64,000 nucleotides of DNA, from the NCBI RefSeq assembly GCF_023072595.1, contig NZ_JALLGK010000007.1, positions 124,001 to 188,000 on the forward strand. The letters run 5' to 3'. Of the stretch, positions 50,719 through 58,518 are shown piece by piece. The first letter of the stretch is position 1, and every line of letters starts with the position of its first letter. The stretch is from Streptomyces sp. XM4193. GTDB taxonomy: Bacteria; Actinomycetota; Actinomycetes; Streptomycetales; Streptomycetaceae. A program made the position numbers and the translations under genes. The notes under the pieces were generated by a model. That model ran no database searches. It had not been told where the DNA came from and worked only from the letters and a program-made list of their open reading frames with translations.

Positions 50719-51870
50719 TCAGGCCCGCCCGGAGCCCCGCCGCTTGAAGAGCACCCAGGCGAGATAGGCACCGCCGAGGACCGCCGTCGTGACGCCGACC
50801 GGCAGCAGGTTGTTGCGCTGCGAGTCGTCGACCAGATTCACGAAGCCGATCCGGTCGTCCAACCACACCAGCCCGGCGAAGAACTGACTGGAGGCCAGAT
50901 GCGCCGCGGACAGCAGCGCGGCACCGGTCGTCCCGGCCGCGAGCAGACTCACACCGGGGCTGCGGCACAGGAGCCCGGCGATCTGCGGCGCCGCCAGCGC
51001 GACGAACGGGATCGGCCCCGCGCTCGCCACCGCGACGCCGCACAGCCCGATCCCCAGGACCGTCAGCGCGATCCGTGAACGGTTGGTCTCCACGCCGAGC
51101 CCGACGGCCAACTCGTCGCCCAGCTCCAGCATCCGCAGGCGCCGGCCGAGCAGCAGCGCGGGCGGCAACAGCACCACCAGCGCCACCGCCATCAGCTCCA
51201 CCGAGGACCAGCCGCGCCCGTTCAGCGTGCCCACCAGCCAGATGTGCGCGTTCTGGGCGTCGTTGAGGCTGGAGCGGGTCAGCAGATAGGAGTTGACCGA
51301 GTTCAGCATCGCGGTGCAGCCCAGGCCGATCAGCACCAGCCGTACGCCGTGCACACCGCCCCTGCTGGCGAGCAGGAAGACCAGCACCGCCGTCACCAGA
51401 CCGCCGAGGATCGCCCCGGTGGCAACGGCACCGGCGGCTCCCCCGAAGGTGACGATCACCAGGATCGCCCCGGTCGCCGCACCGCTGTTGAAGCCGATCA
51501 CGTCCGGACTGGCCAGCGGATTGCGGGAGAGCGACTGGAAGATCGCCCCGGAGACACCGAGCGCACCGCCGACCATGATCGCCAGCAGGGCCTGCGGCAA
51601 CCGCTCCTCGTTGACGAAGTGCACCGCGAGCCGGTCGCCGGTGCCGTGGAAGAGCGCTTCGGCCACCTCTCCCGGAGCCACCGCGTACGCGCCGACGCAC
51701 AGACTGACCGCCAGCAGCAGCGCGGCCAGCACCAGCGCCGCGACGCTGACCGAGACCGTTCTGCGGTGCAGGCGGAAGCTCAGGCGCTCCCCCCAGAGCC
51801 GAACCGGACGCGCGCCAGCACTCGGCCGCACCTGCTCCCGCTCCTCGGGGCGGATCCCGGTCGCCGTCAC
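50719..51870 (-). CDS. FecCD-family siderophore ABC permease (pair member 2)
   Basis: Integral membrane subunit of an iron-siderophore ABC importer, 383 residues. After a cytoplasmic start of about 45 residues it has hydrophobic spans and family motifs LPQALLAIMVGGALGVSGAIFQ, SRNPLASPDVIG and GFNSGAATGA. Start: GTG at 51870, overlapping the stop of the upstream permease as GTGA with AAGGAG upstream. It should form a heterodimer with the preceding gene product. No binding protein or ATPase is adjacent in this unit, so these would have to come from another operon, for example those at 56410 or 63209. Confidence 0.95.
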   Translation of the reverse strand: MTATGIRPEEREQVRPSAGARPVRLWGERLSFRLHRRTVSVSVAALVLAALLLAVSLCVGAYAVAPGEVAEALFHGTGDRLAVHFVNEERLPQALLAIMVGGALGVSGAIFQSLSRNPLASPDVIGFNSGAATGAILVIVTFGGAAGAVATGAILGGLVTAVLVFLLASRGGVHGVRLVLIGLGCTAMLNSVNSYLLTRSSLNDAQNAHIWLVGTLNGRGWSSVELMAVALVVLLPPALLLGRRLRMLELGDELAVGLGVETNRSRIALTVLGIGLCGVAVASAGPIPFVALAAPQIAGLLCRSPGVSLLAAGTTGAALLSAAHLASSQFFAGLVWLDDRIGFVNLVDDSQRNNLLPVGVTTAVLGGAYLAWVLFKRRGSGRA

Positions 51871-52955
51871 AGCGATATCTCCTTGCGTCGGCGCACCATG
51901 GCGATGAAGACCGGAGCCCCGATCAGCGCGGTCACCGCGCCGACCTCGAGCTCGTCGCCCGGCAGCACCACTCGTCCGACGATGTCGGAGGCGAGCAGCA
52001 GCACCGGGGCGAGCAGCATCGAGTACGGCAGCACCCAGCGCAGATCGGGCCCGGTCAACCAGCGTGCCACCAGCGGCACGACCAGCCCGACGAAGCCGAT
52101 CGGTCCGGCCGCCGCCGTCGCCGCGCCGCACAGCAGCGTCACCGCGACCACGGAGGCGATCCGGGTACGGGCGATGTGCGCGCCCAGCGCCTCCCCCAAC
52201 TCCTCGCCGAGACCCAGTGCGTTGAGCGGACGAGCGAGCAGCAGCGCGATCACCAGACCCACCACCACGAACGGCAGCAGATCCATCACCAGCGCGGGCT
52301 CCCGGCCGGCGAGCGAGCCGATCATCCAGAACCGCATGTAGTCGTAGGTCGCCGAGTCGAAGACCGTCAGCCCGGCGATGACACCGCCCAGACTGGCGCT
52401 GACGGCCGCTCCGGCCAACGCCAGCCGGACCGGCGTCGGCCCGGCCCGCCCGGAGGCGCCGAGCACGTAGACGATCACCGTCGTGAGCGCGGCGCCCACG
52501 AAGGAGAACCACACCAGTGAGGCGAAGCCGGCCATGCCCAGCACCCCGATGCCGAAGACGACCGCGGCCGAGGCGCCCGCGTTGACCCCGAGCAGCCCCG
52601 GGTCGGCGAGCGGGTTGCGGGTCACCGCCTGCATCACCGCGCCGGCCGTTCCCAGCGCGGCACCCACCATCAGCCCCACCAGGGTGCGCGGCAGGCGCAG
52701 TTCGCGCACGACACCGGTGGCGTACGAGCCGTCGTCGGACCAGATCGCCGACCACACCTGGCCGAAGGAGGTGTCCCTGGTGCCGATCCAGGTGCTGAGC
52801 ACCACCAGCAGCACCAGCAGTGCGCCGAGCACCAGCAGTCCGCCGCCGCGCAGCGCGAGGCGGGAGCGGGTGGGCCTGCCCACCGCCACCGGATCGGGGT
52901 TCGGGTCCACGGCAGACGCGGCAGCGCCGCCGGGCGGTGTCCGTACGCCCTTCAC
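51867..52955 (-). CDS. FecCD-family siderophore ABC permease (pair member 1)
   Basis: Membrane subunit of 362 residues with motifs LPRTLVGLMVGAALGTAGAVMQ and TRNPLADPGLLGVNAGAS, typical of FecCD permeases. The GTG at 52955 is preferred to an in-frame GTG at 53114 because it overlaps, as GTGA, the stop of a short upstream ORF that has a strong ribosome site, and because the longer version would add an Arg-rich N-terminus with no hydrophobic character. Its own stop overlaps the start of the second permease. Likely under the iron box at 53232 on the divergent side. Confidence 0.92.
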   Translation of the reverse strand: MKGVRTPPGGAAASAVDPNPDPVAVGRPTRSRLALRGGGLLVLGALLVLLVVLSTWIGTRDTSFGQVWSAIWSDDGSYATGVVRELRLPRTLVGLMVGAALGTAGAVMQAVTRNPLADPGLLGVNAGASAAVVFGIGVLGMAGFASLVWFSFVGAALTTVIVYVLGASGRAGPTPVRLALAGAAVSASLGGVIAGLTVFDSATYDYMRFWMIGSLAGREPALVMDLLPFVVVGLVIALLLARPLNALGLGEELGEALGAHIARTRIASVVAVTLLCGAATAAAGPIGFVGLVVPLVARWLTGPDLRWVLPYSMLLAPVLLLASDIVGRVVLPGDELEVGAVTALIGAPVFIAMVRRRKEISL

Positions 52956-53125
52956 CGGAGGCCGGACGACGGGACGGGGGCGCAGGGGCGCGCCGAACCG
53001 ACGGAGGCGGCCGTCCGCGGCCTCCCGGAGGCGGCACCGCCGGGCCGATCCCCGTACGCACCGTTCGGCGTCGTCCGCACGGCGCGGGCCCTCCCGCGCC
53101 CGGTGGCCGAACACAACACGCTCAT
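52952..53125 (-). CDS. Possible 57-residue leader ORF coupled to permease
   Basis: ATG at 53125 with a strong ribosome site (GGAGG about seven bases upstream); the TGA at 52954-52952 overlaps the GTG of the permease as GTGA. The product (begins MSVLCSATGRGRARAVRT) is Arg/Gly/Pro/Ser-rich and resembles nothing I know. Either a translated leader that delivers ribosomes to the permease start, or a start that belongs to a frameshifted N-terminus. No function claimed. Confidence 0.4.
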   Translation of the reverse strand: MSVLCSATGRGRARAVRTTPNGAYGDRPGGAASGRPRTAASVGSARPCAPVPSSGLR

Positions 53126-53213
53126 CCCGCTTCCTCCCGCTCGCCGCGCAACCCGAGAAGCCACCGAATGCCGCAACTTGCCTGATTGCTCCGGTGGTTC
53201 GAGAGGGCGCAGC

Positions 53214-53247
53214 TTGACATCCTCTTGAAAAGTAAGGCTAACCTTAC
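53214..53247 (+). promoter_or_regulatory. Promoter and iron box before ornithine monooxygenase
   Basis: A perfect TTGACA (53214-53219) is followed by a palindrome gtaaggctaaccttac (53232-53247; arms GTAAGG and CCTTAC around CTAA), a DmdR1/IdeR-type iron box with 14 of 19 consensus bases. The box lies where the -10 should be. Being between divergent genes it may also control the permease pair on the minus strand. Confidence 0.8.
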
Positions 53248-53281
53248 CTACGATCTCGGCGGCTGAGGAGGCGATGCTGCG

Positions 53282-54613
53282 GTGAATCGAGTCCGCCGCG
53301 AAGACAAGACCGTCCACGACGTGCTGGGGATAGGTTACGGCCCGTCCAACCTGGCGCTCGCGATCGCGATCGAGGAGCACAACCGACGTTCGGCCCCGCA
53401 GGACCGCCTGCAGGCGGCCTTCCTGGAGAAGCAGCCGGAGTTCGGCTGGCACCGGGGCATGCTGATCGACGACGCGACCATGCAGGTGTCCTTCCTCAAG
53501 GACCTGGTCACGATGCGGGACCCCACCAGCGACTACAGCTTCCTGTGCTATCTCAAGGAACGCGGCCGGCTGGTGGACTTCCTGAACCAGAAGACGCTCT
53601 TCCCGCTGCGCATCGAGTTCCACGACTACTTCGAGTGGGTCGCCGCGCGGCTGGAGCACATGGTGCGCTACGGCCACGAAGTGCTCAGCGTGGAGCCGGT
53701 GTTCGACGGCGCGGAGGTGGCCTGGTTCGACGTCGTCAGCCGGGTCGGCGGTCCGGACGGCGAGCAGGTGACCCACCGGGCCCGCAACCTCTGCCTGGCC
53801 ACCGGCCTGACACCGCGCATCCCGCCCGGCGCCGCCCGCAGTGAACAGGTGTGGCACACCCAGGAGTTGCTGCCCCGCACCCAGGCGTGGTCGGGCCCCG
53901 ACCCCAAGCGCGTGGTCGTGCTCGGTGCCGGACAGAGCGCCGCCGAGGCCGTCTCGTATCTGCACCGCTCCTTCCCCGGGGCGGAGGTGTGCGCGGTCTT
54001 CGCCAAGTACGGCTACACCCCGGCCGACGACAGCCCGTTCGCCAACCGGGTGTTCGACCCGGAGGGAGTGGACGTCTACTACCGCTCGCCGCGCGAGGTG
54101 AAGCAGTCGCTGATGGACTACCACCGCAGCACCAACTACTCCGCGGTGGACCTGGAGTTGATCGACTCGCTCTACCGGTCGCAGTACCAGGAGCGGGTGC
54201 AGGGCCGGGAACGGCTGCGCTTCCTCAACGTTTCCCGGATACGCGAGGTGGCGCCCGCCGAGCAGGAGACCGGACCGCTGCGGGTCACCGTGGAGTACCT
54301 GCCCACCGGCGAACGCAGCGTCCTCGACACCGATCTGCTCGTCTACGCCACCGGCTACCACCCGGCCGACCAGGACGCGCTGCTCGGCCGGGTCGCCAAG
54401 CTCTGCCTGCGCGACGAGGAGAACGCGCTGCGGCTCGACCGGGACCACCGGGTCGCCGTCGCACCGAACGTGAGCGCCGGGATCTACCTCCAGGGCAGCA
54501 CCGAGCACACCCACGGGCTCACCTCCACCCTGCTCTCGCACACCGCGGTGCGCAGCGGGGAGATCCTGGACTCCCTGCTGGGACACCGCACCCGCGAGGA
54601 CGCGGCGGCGTGA
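53282..54613 (+). CDS. L-ornithine N5-monooxygenase (SidA/PvdA type)
   Basis: FAD- and NADPH-dependent enzyme of 443 residues that hydroxylates the side-chain amine of ornithine, the first step to a hydroxamate ligand. Seen: FAD-binding GIGYGPSNL (about residues 16-24), QVSFLKDLVTMRDPTS, NADPH-binding GAGQSAAEA (about 217-225), NYSAVDLELI (from Asn285), typical of ornithine rather than lysine enzymes, and DLLVYATGYHP near the C-terminus. Start: GTG at 53282 with GGAGG a rather long 12 bases upstream; no better start precedes the FAD motif. It diverges from the permease pair and lies directly behind an iron box. The acyltransferase downstream would finish the hydroxamate. Confidence 0.95.
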   Translation: MNRVRREDKTVHDVLGIGYGPSNLALAIAIEEHNRRSAPQDRLQAAFLEKQPEFGWHRGMLIDDATMQVSFLKDLVTMRDPTSDYSFLCYLKERGRLVDFLNQKTLFPLRIEFHDYFEWVAARLEHMVRYGHEVLSVEPVFDGAEVAWFDVVSRVGGPDGEQVTHRARNLCLATGLTPRIPPGAARSEQVWHTQELLPRTQAWSGPDPKRVVVLGAGQSAAEAVSYLHRSFPGAEVCAVFAKYGYTPADDSPFANRVFDPEGVDVYYRSPREVKQSLMDYHRSTNYSAVDLELIDSLYRSQYQERVQGRERLRFLNVSRIREVAPAEQETGPLRVTVEYLPTGERSVLDTDLLVYATGYHPADQDALLGRVAKLCLRDEENALRLDRDHRVAVAPNVSAGIYLQGSTEHTHGLTSTLLSHTAVRSGEILDSLLGHRTREDAAA

Positions 54614-54665
54614 GACCGCCGACCCACGCCCCCCGCCACGCCGTTCGACGACAGGACAGGGACCG

Positions 54666-55259
54666 ATGATCGAGCACCGGCTGGAGCTGCCCGACCCCTG
54701 GACGGCCCGGTACACGGACGGCACACCGCAGAACGGGGCACGGCTCTCCGCCTGGATGAACCAGGACTACCTCGCACGCACCTGGAAGCAGGACTGGCCC
54801 GCCGATCGCTGGACGGAGCTGCTGCGCGAGCACGAGGAGCGCAGCGACGTCGGCTCCTTCACCGTGGACCACCGGGGCCGCCCGTTCGCCTACATCGAGG
54901 TGTACGAGCCGGCGACCTCGGTGCTCGCGGACCACGGCGACTGGGCGAAGGAGGATCTGGGCTTCCACTTCGCCGTGGTCGAGCCGGAGCTGCTGCGCCG
55001 CGGGCTCGCCAGGGACCTGATGGGCGATCTGTGCGCCACACTCTTCGCGCAGTACCCGGGCGCGCGGCTCATCGCGGTGGAACCGGACGTGGCCAACACG
55101 GCGATCGCCCGCCTCTTCGAGTACACCGGCTTCGCTCTGGCGAGGACCGTTCAACTGCCGCACAAACAGGCCGCGTTGATGGTGCTGCCGCGCGAGGCGC
55201 ACGGACGGTCGCGCAGCACCGCCCGGACCGGACCGGCAACCGCACCCGACCCGCGGTAG
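54666..55259 (+). CDS. GNAT N-acyltransferase for hydroxyornithine (IucB/MbtK-like)
   Basis: Acyl-CoA-dependent transferase of 197 residues. It has the features of the siderophore acetyltransferase family: WMNQDYLARTWKQDWP near the start, FAYIEVYEPA, LGFHFAVVEPELLRRGLARDLM (acyl-CoA binding region) and PDVANTAIARLFEYTGF. Family members acetylate or acylate N-hydroxylysine or N-hydroxyornithine. Placed 52 bases after the ornithine monooxygenase on the same strand, it most likely makes N5-acyl-N5-hydroxyornithine. Acetyl is the default guess; the acyl chain cannot be read from sequence. AGGGA precedes the ATG. No formyltransferase is visible in the window. Confidence 0.9.
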   Translation: MIEHRLELPDPWTARYTDGTPQNGARLSAWMNQDYLARTWKQDWPADRWTELLREHEERSDVGSFTVDHRGRPFAYIEVYEPATSVLADHGDWAKEDLGFHFAVVEPELLRRGLARDLMGDLCATLFAQYPGARLIAVEPDVANTAIARLFEYTGFALARTVQLPHKQAALMVLPREAHGRSRSTARTGPATAPDPR

Positions 55260-55349
55260 CCGGGCCGGCCGGCGCCGCGCACAACCGGCTGCCTCGCACC
55301 GCCCGGAGACATCCGGGGGCGGCGCTCCGCCCACGCCTCGGCCAGGTCC

Positions 55350-55398
55350 GCGGACGGGCCGGTGCGCATCGGCCGTCCGTGCGCACCGGCCCGTCCGC
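55350..55398. terminator. Strong bidirectional terminator hairpin
   Basis: Perfect 19-bp inverted repeat (55350-55368 and 55380-55398) with an 11-base loop, lying between the convergent acyltransferase (ends 55259) and lipoprotein gene (ends 55404). Very stable GC stem without a T-run, typical of actinomycete terminators, and symmetric, so it can serve both strands. Confidence 0.85.
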
Positions 55399-55403
55399 CG
55401 AGC

Positions 55404-56396
55404 TCAGCCGTGGGTCTTCTTCAGATACGCGCCGAACTTCTCCAGCCCGTCGACGTTGCGCGGACCGGAGATGCCCTCGTTGTAGTCGAGGACGAAGAAG
55501 CGGTCGTTCTTCACCGCGGGCAGGTCCCGGGTGCGGGGCGACTTCTTCAGGAAGTCGATCTTCTCCTCGGCGGGCTTGTCGCCGTAGTCGAGAATGATGA
55601 CGACCTCGGGCGCCCCCTTGGCCACCGCCTCCCAACTGACCTGCGTCCAGCGCTCCTTGAGGTCGGCGAAGATGTTCCGCCCACCGGCGAGGCGGATGAT
55701 GTCGTTGGGCGGCACCTGGTTGCCTGCGGTGAACGGCTGGTCGGTGCCGGAGTCGTAGAGGAAGACCGGCGGGCCGTCCTCCACCGCCTCGTCCGCGACC
55801 GCCGCGACCCGCTTCCTGAGGTCGGCGACGACCTTCTCGGCGCGGTCCTCCACGCGGAAGATCGCCCCGAGGCGTTCCAGATCCTCGTAGAGCGCCTCCA
55901 GTGGCTCCGAACGCACCGGATGGCCGGGGTAGTTGTAGCAGCTCTCGGTGTGCATGAAGCTCTGGATGCCGAGCTTGTCGAGGATCTTCGGGGTGATGCC
56001 GCGCTGGTCGCTGAAGCCGGAGTTCCAGCCGGCGACGACCAGATCCGCCTTCTGCTCGACGACCAGCTCCTTGTTCAGCAGGTCCTCACCCAGCTTCTCG
56101 ACCTTGGCGTACTCCTCGGCCCAGGGCGACTGCGAGACCGGCGGGTTGGCCGGCGGCATGACGTAGCCGAGCACGTGCTCGGTGAGACCGAGGCTGAAGA
56201 GCTTGTCCGCGCTCCCGCCCTCGTACGCCACCACGCGCTCGGGCACGGTGTAGGCGACCTTCTCGCCGCAGCGTTCGACCGTGGCGCTGCCCTTGTCGTC
56301 GTCTCGTTTCTCCACGTCGGCTCCGCAGCCGGTCAGGAGCAGGGCTCCCGCCAGGGAGGCGGTCGTGATCCGCCCGCGGGAGAGTGGTGTCCGCAT
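55404..56396 (-). CDS. Siderophore-binding lipoprotein of ABC importer
   Basis: Extracellular solute-binding lipoprotein of 330 residues (FepB/FecB-type fold). N-terminus MRTPLSRGRITTASLAGALLLTGCG has a lipobox (LLTGC), so it is anchored to the membrane. Later motifs include KADLVVAGWNSGFSD, PVFLYDSGTDQPFTAGNQ and APEVVIILDYGDKP, typical of class III metal-chelate binders. ATG at 56396 with GGAG about seven bases upstream. It is the last gene of permease-ATPase-lipoprotein. Which chelate it binds is not readable; the different operator in front of this operon makes another metal or chelate possible. Confidence 0.93.
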   Translation of the reverse strand: MRTPLSRGRITTASLAGALLLTGCGADVEKRDDDKGSATVERCGEKVAYTVPERVVAYEGGSADKLFSLGLTEHVLGYVMPPANPPVSQSPWAEEYAKVEKLGEDLLNKELVVEQKADLVVAGWNSGFSDQRGITPKILDKLGIQSFMHTESCYNYPGHPVRSEPLEALYEDLERLGAIFRVEDRAEKVVADLRKRVAAVADEAVEDGPPVFLYDSGTDQPFTAGNQVPPNDIIRLAGGRNIFADLKERWTQVSWEAVAKGAPEVVIILDYGDKPAEEKIDFLKKSPRTRDLPAVKNDRFFVLDYNEGISGPRNVDGLEKFGAYLKKTHG

Positions 56397-56409
56397 GGTT
56401 GTCTCCAGT

Positions 56410-57183
56410 TCACACAGAGGGGTTGAGGGTGTAGAGCAACTGCGGTCCGCCCGTCTCCGGATGGGGCACGATCCGCGCCCGGACTCCGAAGACGTCGGCG
56501 ACCAGCTCGGCGGTGAGCACCTCGCGCGGGGTGCCGACGGACACCAGCGCTCCGCCGCGCAGGACGGCGATGCGGTCGCAGGCGGCAGCGGCGAGGTTGA
56601 GATCGTGCAGGACGACCAGCACGGTCGCCCGAGTTCCGCGCAGCAGCGACAGCAGCTCGATCTGGTGGCGGATGTCGAGGTGGTTGGTCGGCTCGTCGAG
56701 CACGATGATCTCCGGCTCCTGAACCAACGCCCTTGCGACCAGCACCCGTTGGCGTTCACCCCCGGAGAGGGTGAGCACTCCCCGGTCCGCCAGCGAGAGC
56801 AGGTCCAGCCGGCGCATCGCCTCGCGCACCAGGCCCTGTTCGCGCGCGCTCAGCGCCTGGGCGCCGCGCTGATGCGGTGCCCGCCCGAGGGCGACCACCT
56901 CCTCGACGGTGAAGTCGAGGTCCACCGAGCCGTCCTGGGTGAGAGCGGCCACCCTGCGGGCTCTGTCCCGCAGGGCAAGCGCGCGCAGATCCTCGCCACC
57001 TGCCATGACCGTCCCCGAGCCGGGCCGCAGCGCGCCGTAGACGCAGCGCAGCGCGGTGGACTTGCCGCTGCCGTTGGGCCCGACCAGGCCGACGACCTCG
57101 CCCGTACCGGCCCGCAGCGACAGCCGGTCGACCAGGGTCCGGCCTTTGATCCGGACGGTGAGGTCGGTGAGTTCGAGTTCCAT
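56410..57183 (-). CDS. Siderophore ABC importer ATPase (FepC-like)
   Basis: Cytoplasmic ATP-binding subunit of 257 residues: Walker A GPNGSGKST (35-43), ABC signature LSGGERQRV, Walker B IIVLDEPTNHLD and the His loop VLVVLHDLN. The ATG at 57183 follows the permease stop after one base; the lipoprotein gene starts 13 bases downstream. It powers the permease at 57185 and could also serve the permease pair at 50719-52955, which lacks an ATPase. Confidence 0.96.
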   Translation of the reverse strand: MELELTDLTVRIKGRTLVDRLSLRAGTGEVVGLVGPNGSGKSTALRCVYGALRPGSGTVMAGGEDLRALALRDRARRVAALTQDGSVDLDFTVEEVVALGRAPHQRGAQALSAREQGLVREAMRRLDLLSLADRGVLTLSGGERQRVLVARALVQEPEIIVLDEPTNHLDIRHQIELLSLLRGTRATVLVVLHDLNLAAAACDRIAVLRGGALVSVGTPREVLTAELVADVFGVRARIVPHPETGGPQLLYTLNPSV

Positions 57184-57184
57184 C

Positions 57185-58354
57185 TCAGCGCCCTCCGAAG
57201 ACGTGGGCGCGACGCCTCATCAGCACCATGAACACCGGGACTCCGACGAGCGCGGTGATCACCCCGAGCGGCAGCTCGCGAGGTGCCACAACCGTCCGGG
57301 CGAGCAGATCGACCCAGACCATCAGGACGGCACCGGCCAGCGGCGCCACCAGCAGTACACGCCGGTGGCTCGCCCCCACGACCAGCCGCACCACGTGCGG
57401 CATCACCAGGCCGACGAAGCTGATCGCACCGCTGGCGGCGACCATCACCCCGGTCACCAGCCCGGCGAGCAGCAGCAGGCGCTGCCGCTGCCGGTCGGGG
57501 TGGACCCCCAGACTGGCGGCGGTCTCGTCGCCCAGCGCCATCACGTCCATCGACCGGCTCCAGCGGTGCAGCAGCACACAGCCCAGCACCACCACTGCGG
57601 CGACCAGCGGCAGCGTCCCCCAGCTCGCCGCGCCGAAGCCGCCCATCGTCCAGTACAGAAGGGTGGCCGTCGCCTCGCTGTTGGGCGCGAGGTAGATGAG
57701 CACGCCCATCACCGCCTGGAGTGCGAACGACAGGCTCACTCCCGTCAGCACCAACCGCAGCGGCGCCAGTCCGCCTCCTCGGGCGACGGACGCGACGTAC
57801 ACCAGCACCGCCGCCAGGAGCGCACCTGCGAACGCGCCGGCCGACATCGCGTAGATGCCGAGCCCCGCCAACCCTCCGACCAGGGACACGCTCACCGCAC
57901 CCACACCGGCGCCCGAGGAGACGCCCAACACGTACGGATCGGCAAGGGCGTTGCGCACCATCGACTGCATCGCCACACCGACCGCGCTCAGTCCGGCGCC
58001 GACGAAGGCGGCGAGCAGGACGCGCGGAGTGCGGATCTCCCAGACGATCTGGTACGTGGGACCGGCGTCCGCCGACACCCTGCCGCCGGTCACCGCCGCC
58101 CGGAGCAGTCGCACGGTTTCACCGGGCGGCACCGCCGCGGGGCCGAGGCCGATGGCCAGCAGCACCGAGAGGGCCAGGGCGAGGAGCAGGGCGAAGCACA
58201 GCAGCAGCGGGGCCGCTCTCCGCCGGCCCGAACTCCCGGCGCCGGGCGGCCCGTTGTCCTCGGAGCCGGAGAGGGACGCCCCTCGGCTAGCCCTCTCCTC
58301 CGAGGCGGCGCCCGTCCGGCCCGCACTCCACCCCGCCATTCGGACCCCCGACAT
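57185..58354 (-). CDS. FecCD-family ABC permease (single, presumably homodimeric)
   Basis: Membrane permease of about 389 residues with motifs TPRVLLAAFVGAGLSAVGVAMQ, VRNALADPYVLGVSSGAGVGA and GAISFVGLVMPHVVRL. It is the only permease in this operon, so it probably pairs with itself. The start is uncertain: ATG at 58354, a GTG one codon earlier, or ATG at 58339 with a GGGGG stretch upstream. A regulatory palindrome begins nine bases before the longest start, so the transcript may have almost no leader. The N-terminal 50 residues are polar and precede the first hydrophobic span. Confidence 0.93.
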   Translation of the reverse strand: MSGVRMAGWSAGRTGAASEERASRGASLSGSEDNGPPGAGSSGRRRAAPLLLCFALLLALALSVLLAIGLGPAAVPPGETVRLLRAAVTGGRVSADAGPTYQIVWEIRTPRVLLAAFVGAGLSAVGVAMQSMVRNALADPYVLGVSSGAGVGAVSVSLVGGLAGLGIYAMSAGAFAGALLAAVLVYVASVARGGGLAPLRLVLTGVSLSFALQAVMGVLIYLAPNSEATATLLYWTMGGFGAASWGTLPLVAAVVVLGCVLLHRWSRSMDVMALGDETAASLGVHPDRQRQRLLLLAGLVTGVMVAASGAISFVGLVMPHVVRLVVGASHRRVLLVAPLAGAVLMVWVDLLARTVVAPRELPLGVITALVGVPVFMVLMRRRAHVFGGR

Positions 58355-58362
58355 CACACGAA

Positions 58363-58381
58363 CATGAAAACGATTACCATG
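58363..58381. promoter_or_regulatory. Zur/Fur-like palindromic operator
   Basis: Sequence catgaaaacgattaccatg. The inner 15 bases (58365-58379) match 12 of 15 positions of the Streptomyces Zur-type motif TGAAAATGATTTTCA and share little with the iron boxes found elsewhere here. It lies between the divergent importer operon and the AraC-type gene, close to the importer start. The binding protein (Zur, a Fur paralogue, or the adjacent AraC protein) is inferred only. Confidence 0.55.
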
Positions 58382-58518
58382 TAGATATCACGTTCACTCC
58401 TTCGGACCAAATCCGCCGCGACCGCCGACCGCCGCACACCCCCAAGCCGCACACCGGCGACCGCGAAGCCCTCGCACCCGCCGACCGGCACCGCCCGCAC
58501 CGCTGCGAGACTGAGTCC

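Noticed and set aside
52952..54724. A 590-codon minus-strand frame opposite the ornithine monooxygenase
   Set aside because: The plus-strand monooxygenase has complete FAD, NADPH and substrate motifs; only the last 57 codons of this frame, which start with a good ribosome site, were kept as a possible leader ORF.
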